Virus record (IMG/VR): IMGVR_UViG_3300045110_000357
Coordinates: 1 to 52,994 of that record
Length of the DNA stretch: 52,994 nt
Direction: 5' to 3' (one strand)
DNA from: a virus
Shown here: piece by piece, positions 28,698 to 36,963 of the stretch
How positions within the stretch are numbered: position 1 is the first letter of the stretch
Layout of the letters: the number at the start of each line of letters is the position of its first letter
Translations under genes and position numbers: made by a program
Notes under the pieces: generated by a model
Told to the model about the DNA's origin: nothing
Database searches by the model: none
What the model saw: only the letters and a program-made list of their open reading frames with translations

Positions 28698-29090
28698 ATG
28701 GCAACACGCAGAACCGCAACAACCGAAGTCGTCGAGGAACCAGTGGGGGATCTCGGTCCATCGGGTGTGCGCAGCTTGGAACCAGAGCCTGACCCCGGCC
28801 CCGACTTCCAAGGTGTCGACGAGGTCGAGATGCCCGACCCTCGTGACGACATGACCACGACGCAGAACTTCTACACCACGCCTGGCGTCGTCACCGAGGT
28901 GATCGAGTTCGAGCCGGAGATCGTCGAGGGTGACGAGCCGACGTATCGCGTTCGCCTGACTGCGGATCTCGAACCGATCTACATCGGTATCGACTTCCCG
29001 ATCCCGGCGATGCGCAAGGACGTCCTCTACGAGGTCAACCAGCGTGTGTACGACTACCTCTTGCCGAAGGGCTTGATCCAAGGGAAGTGA
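28698..29090 (+). CDS. Hypothetical structural-region protein
   Basis: ATG 28698 gives 130 residues: an acidic disordered N-terminus (EPEPDPGPDFQGVDEVEMPD) and a beta-rich C-terminal half (EPIYIGIDFPIPAMRKDVLY). It may be a head-completion or decoration protein. No family is recognised. Confidence 0.65.
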   Translation: MATRRTATTEVVEEPVGDLGPSGVRSLEPEPDPGPDFQGVDEVEMPDPRDDMTTTQNFYTTPGVVTEVIEFEPEIVEGDEPTYRVRLTADLEPIYIGIDFPIPAMRKDVLYEVNQRVYDYLLPKGLIQGK

Positions 29091-29093
29091 ACC

Positions 29094-29411
29094 ATGGCCA
29101 CCAGTAAGTCATCCTCGACGGCAGAGACGCCGGAGCAAGTCACCACTGACGTTCCGCCAGACGAGAACGCTCCGGCCGAACCGGAGCAGGTGGAGACCAC
29201 GCCGGAGGAGAACGTTCCCGTCCTCCCGCCGACGTTGGCGGAGGCCGGCCTCGTCGGTGTCGTCGGCGTCACCGCCGGCCAGTACTCGACCCCGAGCGGA
29301 TCGTTCTACGCCGTCTCGCCGGGGCAGTCGTATGTCGTGTCGAGTGACGACGCCGACTCTCTCGTCGAGCAGGGCGCAGCGGTCAAGATCGACAACGCCT
29401 CCGCTGGCTGA
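29094..29411 (+). CDS. Hypothetical acidic protein
   Basis: The 105 residues consist of an acidic Glu/Pro/Thr N-terminal half and a compact C-terminal part (YSTPSGSFYAVSPGQSYVVS, DADSLVEQGAAVKI). The C-terminal part resembles small head-completion domains of the form [FY]-x-V-x-x-[ED]-x2-x-L...G-x-A. The start of the fibre gene overlaps its stop by one base. Confidence 0.6.
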   Translation: MATSKSSSTAETPEQVTTDVPPDENAPAEPEQVETTPEENVPVLPPTLAEAGLVGVVGVTAGQYSTPSGSFYAVSPGQSYVVSSDDADSLVEQGAAVKIDNASAG

Positions 29412-30859
29412 TGCCGTACAACGTCCCCAATTCGGCGGACGTTCCCGCCATCGACCTTGCCGAACCGGACAACGCTGACTTCCTAGCTCTCGGGTTCCAA
29501 CGGACAGGAGTCGTCTCCGGCGGGGCTGTCACGCAGTCGGGCACGCCGGCCATGTCGGTGCTGGTCGCCGCCGCCGAGATCATCATCGACGGAGCGCCCT
29601 ACACCAAGTCCTCGGCCACGGTCGTGCTCGACCCGGCGACGTCCTCGCCGCGCTTCGACATCATCGGGTGGAACCTCTCCGGCAACCCGGTGGCGATCAA
29701 GGGGACACCGAGCGGCACCAACGCAGTGGTGCCGGCGTTCGACCCGACGATCTTCTGCATGACAGCGATCGTCTACATCGGCGCCAGCGCCGTCTCGATC
29801 ACCAACGCCTACATCGTCCAGAAGCAGGTCTCCCCGAGGATCAGCCTGAGGCACAACTACGTCGCCGACACCGACGTGGTGCTCGACTGGTCGACGCCGA
29901 CGAAGGCGAGTGGGTTGAGGGCGTTCGCCAACGGAACCCTGCAATGGGTCTCGTCCACTCTCTCCCGTACCACCGACACGGCAATGGAGTGGGCGACGTC
30001 GTTGCTCATCCGGCAGAACGCCTCGGGCACGCCGAGCTTGATCTTGAAGTCGGCGACGCCGAGCGGGTTGAAGGGCGACTACATCCTGCAGGTGCAGCCG
30101 CAGACGACGACGAACACGATCGCCGGCATCGACACCACCGGGCGCCTCTCCGGCCTGAACATGCGAGCCGGCGCCGGCTCCCCCGAGGGAGCGGTCACCG
30201 CCGACCGCGGCACGCTCTACCTCAACGAGACAGCCACAGGCGGCAACGACGCTCTGTACGTGAAGACGACCGACAGTGTTCCCACCGGGTGGGTGGCGCT
30301 CGGTGCCTACGTCTCTTCGGCGCAAGCGATCCCGGTCGGTGGTGTGGTGGCGTGGCCGGGCATCATCGGCGCCGACACCGTCCCGTCGGGCTACCTGTGG
30401 TGCGACGGCAGCGAGCAGTCGCAGGCGACCTACCCGGCGCTGTCAGGATTCTGCGGGACGAAGTTCGGCACGGCCGCTGTCGGCAACTTCAAGCTGCCCG
30501 ACTACCGCGGGCGCACGCTGTTCGGTGTCGACGGCACGCTCGCCACGACGCCCGGTGTCAACATCGGCGCCGACTCGTTGACGCTGTCGATCGACCAGAT
30601 GCCGGTGCACTCTCACGTTGTCCAAGACCCACAGCACGAGCACCCACAGCCGGGCTACTACCCATACGTCGTAGCGCAGGCGTACCTGCCGCGCTTCGCC
30701 ATGTTGAAGAACACCGGCTCCGGTATCGGCATCGACACCGTGGATGGCACTACCTCGCACCTGGCTTCCACCGGGGTCACGGTGGCGCCGGCTGGCAACT
30801 CGCAGCCCTTCTCGACCTACCAGCCGTCGCAGTCGACCAACTTCATCATCAAGACGTGA
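29411..30859 (+). CDS. Collar-domain fibre protein
   Basis: The 482-residue protein has a beta-rich shaft and, from about residue 305, a Phage_Collar domain: IPVGGVVAWPGIIG, PSGYLWCDGSEQSQATYPAL, FKLPDYRGRTLFGVDG, and HSHVVQ/HEHP histidines before the C-terminus. Such domains form the receptor-binding tip of short tail fibres. It is encoded beside the capsid gene rather than with the other fibres, so it may be a head-neck fibre. Confidence 0.8.
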   Translation: MPYNVPNSADVPAIDLAEPDNADFLALGFQRTGVVSGGAVTQSGTPAMSVLVAAAEIIIDGAPYTKSSATVVLDPATSSPRFDIIGWNLSGNPVAIKGTPSGTNAVVPAFDPTIFCMTAIVYIGASAVSITNAYIVQKQVSPRISLRHNYVADTDVVLDWSTPTKASGLRAFANGTLQWVSSTLSRTTDTAMEWATSLLIRQNASGTPSLILKSATPSGLKGDYILQVQPQTTTNTIAGIDTTGRLSGLNMRAGAGSPEGAVTADRGTLYLNETATGGNDALYVKTTDSVPTGWVALGAYVSSAQAIPVGGVVAWPGIIGADTVPSGYLWCDGSEQSQATYPALSGFCGTKFGTAAVGNFKLPDYRGRTLFGVDGTLATTPGVNIGADSLTLSIDQMPVHSHVVQDPQHEHPQPGYYPYVVAQAYLPRFAMLKNTGSGIGIDTVDGTTSHLASTGVTVAPAGNSQPFSTYQPSQSTNFIIKT

Positions 30860-30860
30860 G

Positions 30861-31304
30861 ATGGCTGCTCGGCAGAAGATCTCCGTCGACCAGTTCGGAG
30901 ACCTCTTCCACGGCACCTCTTCGGCGGCTGACGCCACTGACGAGTTGGCCCAGCACGTTGGTGGTCATCGCTACAGCGCCATGCAGAAGTCCTTCGGCTG
31001 GAACTACGCCACCACCAGCAAGCACGAGGCGTGGCAGTACGCCGACGACGCAGCACAGAGCGACACCCGGCGCACTGGCGTCCAGCACCATCCACGGGTG
31101 TTCCAGGTGCAGCCGAAGCGGCGCAGCGAGACGTGGGGACCGGATCCCGACAGCGGCCCCAACGGCTTCAATGACGGTCCTGCCAACAAGCGTGATGCGC
31201 TCGACTACGCCGAGAACGGCAGCCCTGTGTCCCTGAGGTTCAGGTCACCACTGAGGGTGGTCGGTGGACTGGTTCGTAACCCGGAAGGAGACTTCGACTC
31301 ATGA
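30861..31304 (+). CDS. Arr/HGT-type ADP-ribosyltransferase candidate
   Basis: The 147 residues show the H-Y-E layout: DLFHGTSSAADA (H17), GWNYATTSKHEAWQYADDAA (Y49 or Y60 with the A-T-[TS]-x4-A-x2-Y-A helix), RVFQVQPKRRSE (E90) and LRVVGGLVRN at the end. All elements come in the order expected of Arr-like enzymes. Upstream reads in this frame are junk. ATG 30861 follows the previous stop by one base. Substrate unknown. Confidence 0.65.
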   Translation: MAARQKISVDQFGDLFHGTSSAADATDELAQHVGGHRYSAMQKSFGWNYATTSKHEAWQYADDAAQSDTRRTGVQHHPRVFQVQPKRRSETWGPDPDSGPNGFNDGPANKRDALDYAENGSPVSLRFRSPLRVVGGLVRNPEGDFDS

Positions 31305-31462
31305 GCCTCGAACGCTTCTACGGCAGTCGCGACGCGAAGGACGGTGTGATCTTCACCGGCCGCAGCGACGACCCGATCGACACCGCCGTCGACAACTACG
31401 AGCCGGGCATGTACGAGTTCATCGAGGTCGCTCAGACGGACGACCTGTTCGACCGCGACTGA
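31301..31462 (+). CDS. Small acidic protein after the ADP-ribosyltransferase candidate
   Basis: The 53-residue frame (MSLERFYGSRDAKDGVIFTG) has aaggag upstream, overlaps the previous stop (ATGA) and ends with TGA at 31460-31462. It is strongly acidic at the C-terminus (TDDLFDRD). Because it is translationally coupled to a possible toxin-type enzyme, an inhibitor or chaperone role is conceivable but unproven. Confidence 0.6.
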   Translation: MSLERFYGSRDAKDGVIFTGRSDDPIDTAVDNYEPGMYEFIEVAQTDDLFDRD

Positions 31463-31464
31463 TC

Positions 31465-31470
31465 TACGCT
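31465..31470 (+). promoter_or_regulatory. Leaderless -10-like box TACGCT
   Basis: TACGCT ends exactly 6 nt before ATG 31477 and begins 3 nt after the stop of the preceding gene. Confidence 0.55.
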
Positions 31471-31476
31471 GGCATC

Positions 31477-32337
31477 ATGGGTCGCAGCGTCGAGTCCCTG
31501 ATGTACGACGCCCGCACGTGGCTGCGTGACTTCCCGACCTTCTTCACTGCCAGCTCTCCTGCGGTCTCGATCGCCAACCGCACGATCAACCTGCCGCACA
31601 TGAACATCGCCGTCGGTGGTCTCGTCGCATGGGCCACCGACGGCACCAACACGTGGAACGGGGTGCTCGACGACCACGAGACGGTGGTGGCCGGCGCTCA
31701 GTTCGGCTACCTGCTCGATCAACGCAATGGCCTGATGCAGGTCGGCACCGTACCGACGACGCCGGCCTTCACCAGCGGCGCCCACATCAACGTCGAGGGC
31801 TTCTACACCGACTGGGTGGCCGACCAGGACTTGAAGTTCCACACCACCAACGTCATCGCCGAGTACAGCTACGGCCAGCCGACGTGGACACTCGACACGA
31901 TCGGCGATGTCGAGGCCGACCTCGTCTCACTGCGCACTGCGTGTGACGTGCTCTTCGCTCTGCTCGTGCAGTACTCCCGTGACATCGACGTGTCGACGCC
32001 ACAGGCGATGAGCATCCCGGCGACACAGCGTTTCCATCAGGTGAACACGTTGTTGTTCGGGCCGGGTGGCCTCATGGACAAGTTGAAGACCAAGGAGGAC
32101 ATGCTCGGTGTGGGCCTCGGGCGCGCCGAGATCGGCACGTTGCGCCGGGTGAGCAAGACGACCAACCGGCTCGTACCGGTGTACGTGGTGCGTGAGTACG
32201 ACGACATCTCCAAGCCACGCCGGCTGTTCACCGAGCCAGACACCATGGGCCAGTTCTCGCCGCCGACCGGCTTCACTCCTGGCCGCGAGCTGATCGAGGC
32301 GCAGGGCGGCACCATCCCGACGGAACCGAACCCGTGA
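31477..32337 (+). CDS. Structural protein of the neck region, unassigned
   Basis: The 286 residues (SLMYDARTWLRDFPTFFTAS) contain beta-rich sequence and a helical centre (VEADLVSLRTACDVLFALLV). It lies among head-tail connector candidates and is probably a virion protein. No family is recognised. ATG 31477 is supported by the promoter spacing, as longer in-frame starts are Arg-rich junk. Confidence 0.65.
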   Translation: MGRSVESLMYDARTWLRDFPTFFTASSPAVSIANRTINLPHMNIAVGGLVAWATDGTNTWNGVLDDHETVVAGAQFGYLLDQRNGLMQVGTVPTTPAFTSGAHINVEGFYTDWVADQDLKFHTTNVIAEYSYGQPTWTLDTIGDVEADLVSLRTACDVLFALLVQYSRDIDVSTPQAMSIPATQRFHQVNTLLFGPGGLMDKLKTKEDMLGVGLGRAEIGTLRRVSKTTNRLVPVYVVREYDDISKPRRLFTEPDTMGQFSPPTGFTPGRELIEAQGGTIPTEPNP

Positions 32338-32338
32338 G

Positions 32339-33001
32339 ATGGCTGACCCCCGTGTCGAGCTAGCCGCAGTCAACCGCCACCTCGGCTGGTGGCAGCACAC
32401 CCACGGCGAGGTCGTGCTGTGGTACGAGCTGGACGGCAAGGCGTCGGTGTACAACCCCGTCTTCAACGTGCGCAACAAGGTGTACCGCGAGCCGATCGCC
32501 GTACCGGTGCTGTGGGTGATCTCGACCGAGGACACGCAGGAGAACACGCCCGAGGGCAGCAGGATGGTCACCACCCTGCAGCTCGCCATCACCATGAACC
32601 AGTTCCGCCGGCTCGGGATCTCGGACCCCTACGACTACGAGCGCCATCTGCTCGACCTCATCGTCTACTCCGGCGAGTACTACTCCGTCGGCGAGTACAG
32701 CTTGCTCGGGCGGCTGTGGCGTGACGACGTGATCATCGCCATCAACGCCATCCACGTCTTCCCCGAGGAGGAGCTGGTCGGCTCCGAGGTGCCCGACGCT
32801 GCGTTCGTCGCCGAGTCGGTACGGCCGTCGCTCGGTGTCAACGACTCGGAGCCACAGACGTGGCTCCACTACCCGCCGCCGGCACTGCAGGCGGTCGCCA
32901 CCGGCACCATCTCCGGTGGCTACTCGTGGTCGATGGCTGGTGCGCCGGCCGGCTACGGCGTCGGTCTCTACGGCGCCGGCCCATACGGAGGTACACCATG
33001 A
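32339..33001 (+). CDS. Probable head-tail connector or neck protein
   Basis: The 220 residues contain WWQHTHGEVVLWYELDG, VYNPVFNVRNKVYREPIAVP and LVWVISTEDTQE-like strands, and a Gly/Tyr-rich tail (GAPAGYGVGLYGAGPYGG). Position between capsid and sheath suggests a head-completion or neck role. No specific homology is claimed. Confidence 0.6.
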   Translation: MADPRVELAAVNRHLGWWQHTHGEVVLWYELDGKASVYNPVFNVRNKVYREPIAVPVLWVISTEDTQENTPEGSRMVTTLQLAITMNQFRRLGISDPYDYERHLLDLIVYSGEYYSVGEYSLLGRLWRDDVIIAINAIHVFPEEELVGSEVPDAAFVAESVRPSLGVNDSEPQTWLHYPPPALQAVATGTISGGYSWSMAGAPAGYGVGLYGAGPYGGTP

Positions 33002-33564
33002 CCGACACACCCACTCCTCCCGATCCGGGGCAGCCGCTGTGGGGTGACGACCTCAACAACTACCTGCTCTCGTTGGAGGCGCGCATCGCCGCCAACGAGG
33101 CGTTGTTCGCCACTGAGGGCGGGCGTATCTCTGCCGTCGAGACGACGGTCGCCGAGCAGGGAGAGTGGATTGCCTCCATCGATGGACGGGTGGCAGCGGT
33201 CGAGTCCAAGCCCGAGTACGTCTACAACAGCTACGCCTGGATGTACTCCAACCAAGCGCCGCCGCCCTCTGGCAACCAAGTGCGCTTCGACAACACCGAC
33301 CTCTCCCTCGCTACCGTCGCGGTCTTCCGGTTGCTCGACAGCGATAGCGCTGACCGCACGCCCGTGTTCCAGAAGCTGGCTGACGGATCGCAGATCCGCA
33401 TCAGCGATTGGGATGACGCCACCGTCCTCCACCTCTACCGCGTCACGGGGCCGGCCACCATCGGCCCATCCGACGTCACCGTACCGATCGAGTGGATCTC
33501 CGGCAGCGGCACGATCCCCAACGCCAAGGCCAACGTCGGCTTCCTCGTTGCGATCTCCCCGTAG
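32998..33564 (+). CDS. Small fibre-like or collar protein
   Basis: The 188 residues begin with Pro/Asp sequence, then a trimer-type coiled coil (LLSLEARIAANEALF, ISAVETTVAEQGEWIASIDG), then a beta-rich C-terminal domain (residues 85-188) ending VGFLVAISP. This shape fits a short fibre, whisker or neck appendage. It overlaps the preceding gene by 4 nt. Confidence 0.6.
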   Translation: MTDTPTPPDPGQPLWGDDLNNYLLSLEARIAANEALFATEGGRISAVETTVAEQGEWIASIDGRVAAVESKPEYVYNSYAWMYSNQAPPPSGNQVRFDNTDLSLATVAVFRLLDSDSADRTPVFQKLADGSQIRISDWDDATVLHLYRVTGPATIGPSDVTVPIEWISGSGTIPNAKANVGFLVAISP

Positions 33565-33581
33565 CTCGGAGGCCCGCAACT

Positions 33582-33624
33582 ACTGTTGGGCATGAGACCG
33601 GATTGCGCCCGGCTCCCCAACAGT
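33582..33624 (+). promoter_or_regulatory. Leader hairpin with an 11-codon reading frame
   Basis: TACTGT (33581-33586, with caac upstream) is another leaderless-type box, followed 5 nt later by ATG 33592, which opens only MRPDCARLPNS before a stop at 33625-33627. The same stretch folds into a two-part hairpin: actgttggg pairs with cccaacagt, and inside it gag(a)ccgg pairs with ccggctc. The real gene starts at GTG 33642. A leader peptide, attenuator or terminator are possible. Confidence 0.5.
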
Positions 33625-33641
33625 TAGTAGGTGCGTCAGCA

Positions 33642-33947
33642 GTGACAAGGCCACTGTTCGAGTTCAACACGTCCGTCGTCGAGGCGTTCAGTGGTGACCT
33701 CATGCTGCAGCACCTCACTCAGGCCCAGGACGCCGTCGAGCACGAGATCCGCGAGTCGCTACGCAAGCAGGCGCCGGATGAGGAGTTCGACATCTACTGG
33801 GAGGACGACCAGATCGTTGTCGGTCTGACGGCGGAGCAAGCACAGCGTGAGTTCGGCGAACCCGGTACTCCGCTGACCGCTACGGTACGCACCGCTCTGG
33901 CCGGCGCTGCCGAGCGCCTTCGCCCCAAGTTGGCCATCCGTGAGTGA
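33642..33947 (+). CDS. Probable small connector/neck protein
   Basis: GTG 33642 gives 101 residues with a central helix (LMLQHLTQAQDAVEHEIRES) and acidic strands (EEFDIYWEDDQIVVGLT). The C-terminus is basic. The position before the tail sheath suggests a tail-completion or minor neck protein. No family is recognised. Confidence 0.6.
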   Translation: MTRPLFEFNTSVVEAFSGDLMLQHLTQAQDAVEHEIRESLRKQAPDEEFDIYWEDDQIVVGLTAEQAQREFGEPGTPLTATVRTALAGAAERLRPKLAIRE

Positions 33948-34674
33948 CACCGCCACCCGTGTCGACCAGCTCAACCGTGGTCTGATCCTCGCCGAGTCGG
34001 CGGCGTTGAAGGCCAAGCTCTCGGGGATCTCAGTACCACGACCCGGCGCCGAGGCCCGCCGGGTGCGCACGTACTTCCGATACCCCGACGAGCAGACCGA
34101 GCGGATCTACCCGTTCATCACCATCGAGTTCATGACGATGCAGTTCGCCCGCGACCGGGCGCACTCGGTGCACATGATCCCGATCAACTACTGGCCGAGC
34201 GAGTACCCGACGTTTCAGGAGTACGCCGATGCGCACAACCTGACGCAGTGGACCGGCCGGGTCGGCAGCGCCGAGGTTCTCTACTGGCACCCGTACAACA
34301 TGCTGTTTCAGATCTCGGTCCACAGCCGAGACCCTCTCGACGCTTTGTACATCGAGGGCGTGCTGATCGGCACGCACTACATCCCCGACCGCTGGGGCTA
34401 CCTGACGATCCCCGAGGACGGCTCGATCCGTTGGCTCGATCGCATGGAGCAGCGCACCGCCAACTACCTCGAAGGCAACCCGCAGGGGATGAACCAGACC
34501 GTGTTCCGCACGATCTACACCGTCTCGGTCAACGCCTACGTACCGCCGGATGATCCCGCCATCTACCTCCAAGCGCTGCAGATCATGGGCGTCATCATCA
34601 GGATCTCGCAGACCCCGGGCGCCGAACCCGAAGTCATCTCGTCTTGGATCAACGAAGCCCCGACCACGCCTTAA
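33940..34674 (+). CDS. Probable tail-completion (terminator) protein
   Basis: The 244 residues sit directly before the tail sheath, where contractile phages usually encode the tail terminator. It starts at GTG 33940 (overlap 8 nt). Segments such as RVRTYFRYPDEQTERIYPFI, EVLYWHPYNMLFQISVHSRD and TVFRTIYTVSVNAYV resemble the alpha/beta plan of tail terminators (input, [FY]-x-I-[TS]-V-x3-[DS]). The role is inferred from order and shape. Confidence 0.6.
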   Translation: MSDTATRVDQLNRGLILAESAALKAKLSGISVPRPGAEARRVRTYFRYPDEQTERIYPFITIEFMTMQFARDRAHSVHMIPINYWPSEYPTFQEYADAHNLTQWTGRVGSAEVLYWHPYNMLFQISVHSRDPLDALYIEGVLIGTHYIPDRWGYLTIPEDGSIRWLDRMEQRTANYLEGNPQGMNQTVFRTIYTVSVNAYVPPDDPAIYLQALQIMGVIIRISQTPGAEPEVISSWINEAPTTP

Positions 34675-34689
34675 CAAAGGACCACGTCT

Positions 34690-36306
34690 ATGCCCGCTGC
34701 AACAACCATCACCGACACCTACTTCCCCGGCGTCCACGTGGTCGAGCGCCCGTTCCAGCCGGGCATCGCCAGTACCGCTGACGTCACTGCCTTCGGGGCG
34801 TTCATCGGCCAGTCGGCTCAGGGGCCGGGTGTGCCCACCGAGGTGCGCTCGTGGCCCGAGTTCACCCAGCAGTTCGGGACCATCTACACCGACCTGCACA
34901 ACGCTGTCTACGACTTCTTCACCAACGGTGGCCGGCGCGCCTTCGTGACGCGTCTCGCTGCGACCGGTGGGGCGCCGGCCTCACTGGTCGTCTACGACTC
35001 GTTGGTCACCACGCCGCCCGGTCCTCCGGGGGCGCTGTTGTTCACGGTGACGGCGACCAACAACGGCACGTGGGGGAACAACCTCAACGTCGTCTGCTAC
35101 ACCCGCGACGCCGTCAACTACCGCTTCGACGTGGCGGTGTACAGCGTGCCCACCGGGACGACGTTCGACGCCACCAAGCGCAACAGTGAGTACCTCGTCG
35201 CTCAGTGGAACGACGTCTCGCTGTTCCCCAACGACGACCGCTACCTCTACACGGTGACCAACCCGCCGTCCTCGACGAGCACGCCGCTGGTCACCTTCAT
35301 CCCCGGCGTGACGTACAACCCGAACCTGCCGAACACCGCAGCCAACCGGCCGATGCCCGGCACGGCCGGTGGCACGGCGCTGACCGGTGGGTCCGACGGC
35401 ACGTACACGCTCCCGCTCGACACGCAGTACGCCAACGCCGTTGCGGGCATGGCTGCCATCCCCGGGCCGTACGTGCTCAACCTGTGCAACCAGACGAAGA
35501 AGGAGATCATCACGGCGGCGATCAACGACGCCTCGGCCCGTGGTGATGTCTTCGTCGTCTGCGATCCGCCGCTCGGCAAGACCGTGGCCGAGATCGTGCA
35601 GTACGCACAGAGCGATCTCGGGCTGAACGTGTACAACAACAAGGCCGGCAGCTTCGCTGCGCTCTACTACCCGGCGGTGTGGATGCCAGCGATCGGTTCG
35701 GCCGTGCCGGGGCGCACCGTGTTGCGCCCCGGTGGTGGTGCGATCGTCGGCCAGTACATGGCGACCGACGACTCGCAGGGTCCATGGCGTGCGCCGGCCG
35801 GGCGCAACTACTTGGTCGGCGGTGCGCTGCAGGTCGAGCGCTCACTGACCGAGGCCGAGCTGACGACGCTCAACAACTCCAACGTCAACGCTCTGCGTGT
35901 GGTCACCGGGGCGGGTGTGTCGATCATGGGCGCCCGTACCTTGAAGAAGACCGGCGCCGACATGTACATCAACGTGCGGCGCACGATCATGGAGGTCACC
36001 CGCAGCCTGACATTGGCCACCGAGGTGTCGCTGTTCGACAACAACGACGAGCGGTTGTGGGAGCGCCTCGAAGGCACCTGCGAGGACTACCTCGGCAACA
36101 TCTACGCACAGGGCGGGTTGAAGGGTGGCTCCCCCACCGATGCGTTCTACGTCCGCTGCGACGGCACCAACAACACCCCGAACACCATCGCTCAGGGCGT
36201 GGTCAACATCGAGGTCGGCATCGCTCTGCTCACCCCGGCCGAGTTCATCATCATCACCATCGGACAGTTCGAGAGCGGCACGGTCGCCACGGCTGTGAAC
36301 ATCTGA
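34690..36306 (+). CDS. Contractile tail sheath protein
   Basis: The 538-residue protein polymerises around the tube and contracts to drive it into the host. Diagnostic features are TYFPGVHVVERPFQPGIAST and AFGAFIGQSAQGPGVPTEVR at the N-terminus, FFTNGGRRAFVTRL, and C-terminal YINVRRTIMEVTRSLTLATE, DNNDERLWERLEGTCEDYLG, and AFYVRCDGTNN. It has the normal length and is preceded by aaagga. This gene alone establishes a myovirus-type particle. Confidence 0.95.
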   Translation: MPAATTITDTYFPGVHVVERPFQPGIASTADVTAFGAFIGQSAQGPGVPTEVRSWPEFTQQFGTIYTDLHNAVYDFFTNGGRRAFVTRLAATGGAPASLVVYDSLVTTPPGPPGALLFTVTATNNGTWGNNLNVVCYTRDAVNYRFDVAVYSVPTGTTFDATKRNSEYLVAQWNDVSLFPNDDRYLYTVTNPPSSTSTPLVTFIPGVTYNPNLPNTAANRPMPGTAGGTALTGGSDGTYTLPLDTQYANAVAGMAAIPGPYVLNLCNQTKKEIITAAINDASARGDVFVVCDPPLGKTVAEIVQYAQSDLGLNVYNNKAGSFAALYYPAVWMPAIGSAVPGRTVLRPGGGAIVGQYMATDDSQGPWRAPAGRNYLVGGALQVERSLTEAELTTLNNSNVNALRVVTGAGVSIMGARTLKKTGADMYINVRRTIMEVTRSLTLATEVSLFDNNDERLWERLEGTCEDYLGNIYAQGGLKGGSPTDAFYVRCDGTNNTPNTIAQGVVNIEVGIALLTPAEFIIITIGQFESGTVATAVNI

Positions 36307-36316
36307 GGAGACAACC

Positions 36317-36937
36317 ATGGCAGCTCTTACGTTCCCCATCAACGCTGTGCCGGCGGATCGAGATCCGCTGCGCAACTTCGTCTTCCGCGTCAGCTTCCTC
36401 GGTCAGGCGCTCATCGCCCGGTCGTTCGCCGACATGGGGTTCATCTCCGTCTCCGGCCAGGGGATCCAGACCGAGATGATCCCCTACCGCGAGGGCGGCG
36501 ACAACACGATCACCCGCAAGATGCCAGGGCAGTCCGACGTCGGGCCGCTGCAACTCATCCGCGGCGTGTTCATCAACACCAACAACTCACCGCAGTACGA
36601 CTGGGTCCGTCGTGTCTTCTCGGTGCAGTGGGGCAAGGGCTTCACCGGATGGAGCAGCAACTTCCGCTGCGACATGATCGTGCGGGTGATCAAGCACCCG
36701 GTGACGAGTTGGCAGACGGGCCAGCAGGGCGACCCTCGTGGCAACCTGTCGGCCGGCATGATGACCCGCTACTACAACTGCTGGCCGGGGGCAATCCAGT
36801 GGAACGACCTCAACGCCGGGGACAACTCGGTGATGGTCGAGACGATGACGGTGCATCATGAGGGGTTCCAGGTCTACTACGGCTCCAACGCCACCGGGAC
36901 CGGCGTCACTGCCGACCGGCCGGAGTTCGCCGGCTAG
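36317..36937 (+). CDS. Tail tube protein
   Basis: The 206 residues follow the sheath gene by 10 nt with gaggag upstream. The sequence contains FVFRVSFLGQALIARSFADM, GFISVSGQGIQTEMIPYREG, NTITRKMPGQSDVGPLQLIR, GVF, the typical V-S-G...E-x2-x-Y-R-E-G-x-[ND]-N...K-x-P-G...L-x-R-G-V pattern of T4 gp19-like tubes. It forms the inner tube hexamers. Confidence 0.92.
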   Translation: MAALTFPINAVPADRDPLRNFVFRVSFLGQALIARSFADMGFISVSGQGIQTEMIPYREGGDNTITRKMPGQSDVGPLQLIRGVFINTNNSPQYDWVRRVFSVQWGKGFTGWSSNFRCDMIVRVIKHPVTSWQTGQQGDPRGNLSAGMMTRYYNCWPGAIQWNDLNAGDNSVMVETMTVHHEGFQVYYGSNATGTGVTADRPEFAG

Positions 36938-36963
36938 ACCGAAGACCCCAAGGAGGACACCGC

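Noticed and set aside
27170-28858. A 562-codon leftward open frame opposite the major capsid gene
   Set aside because: The rightward frame encodes a clear capsid protein. The leftward product has no recognisable motif and an Arg/Gly/Val/His-rich shadow composition.
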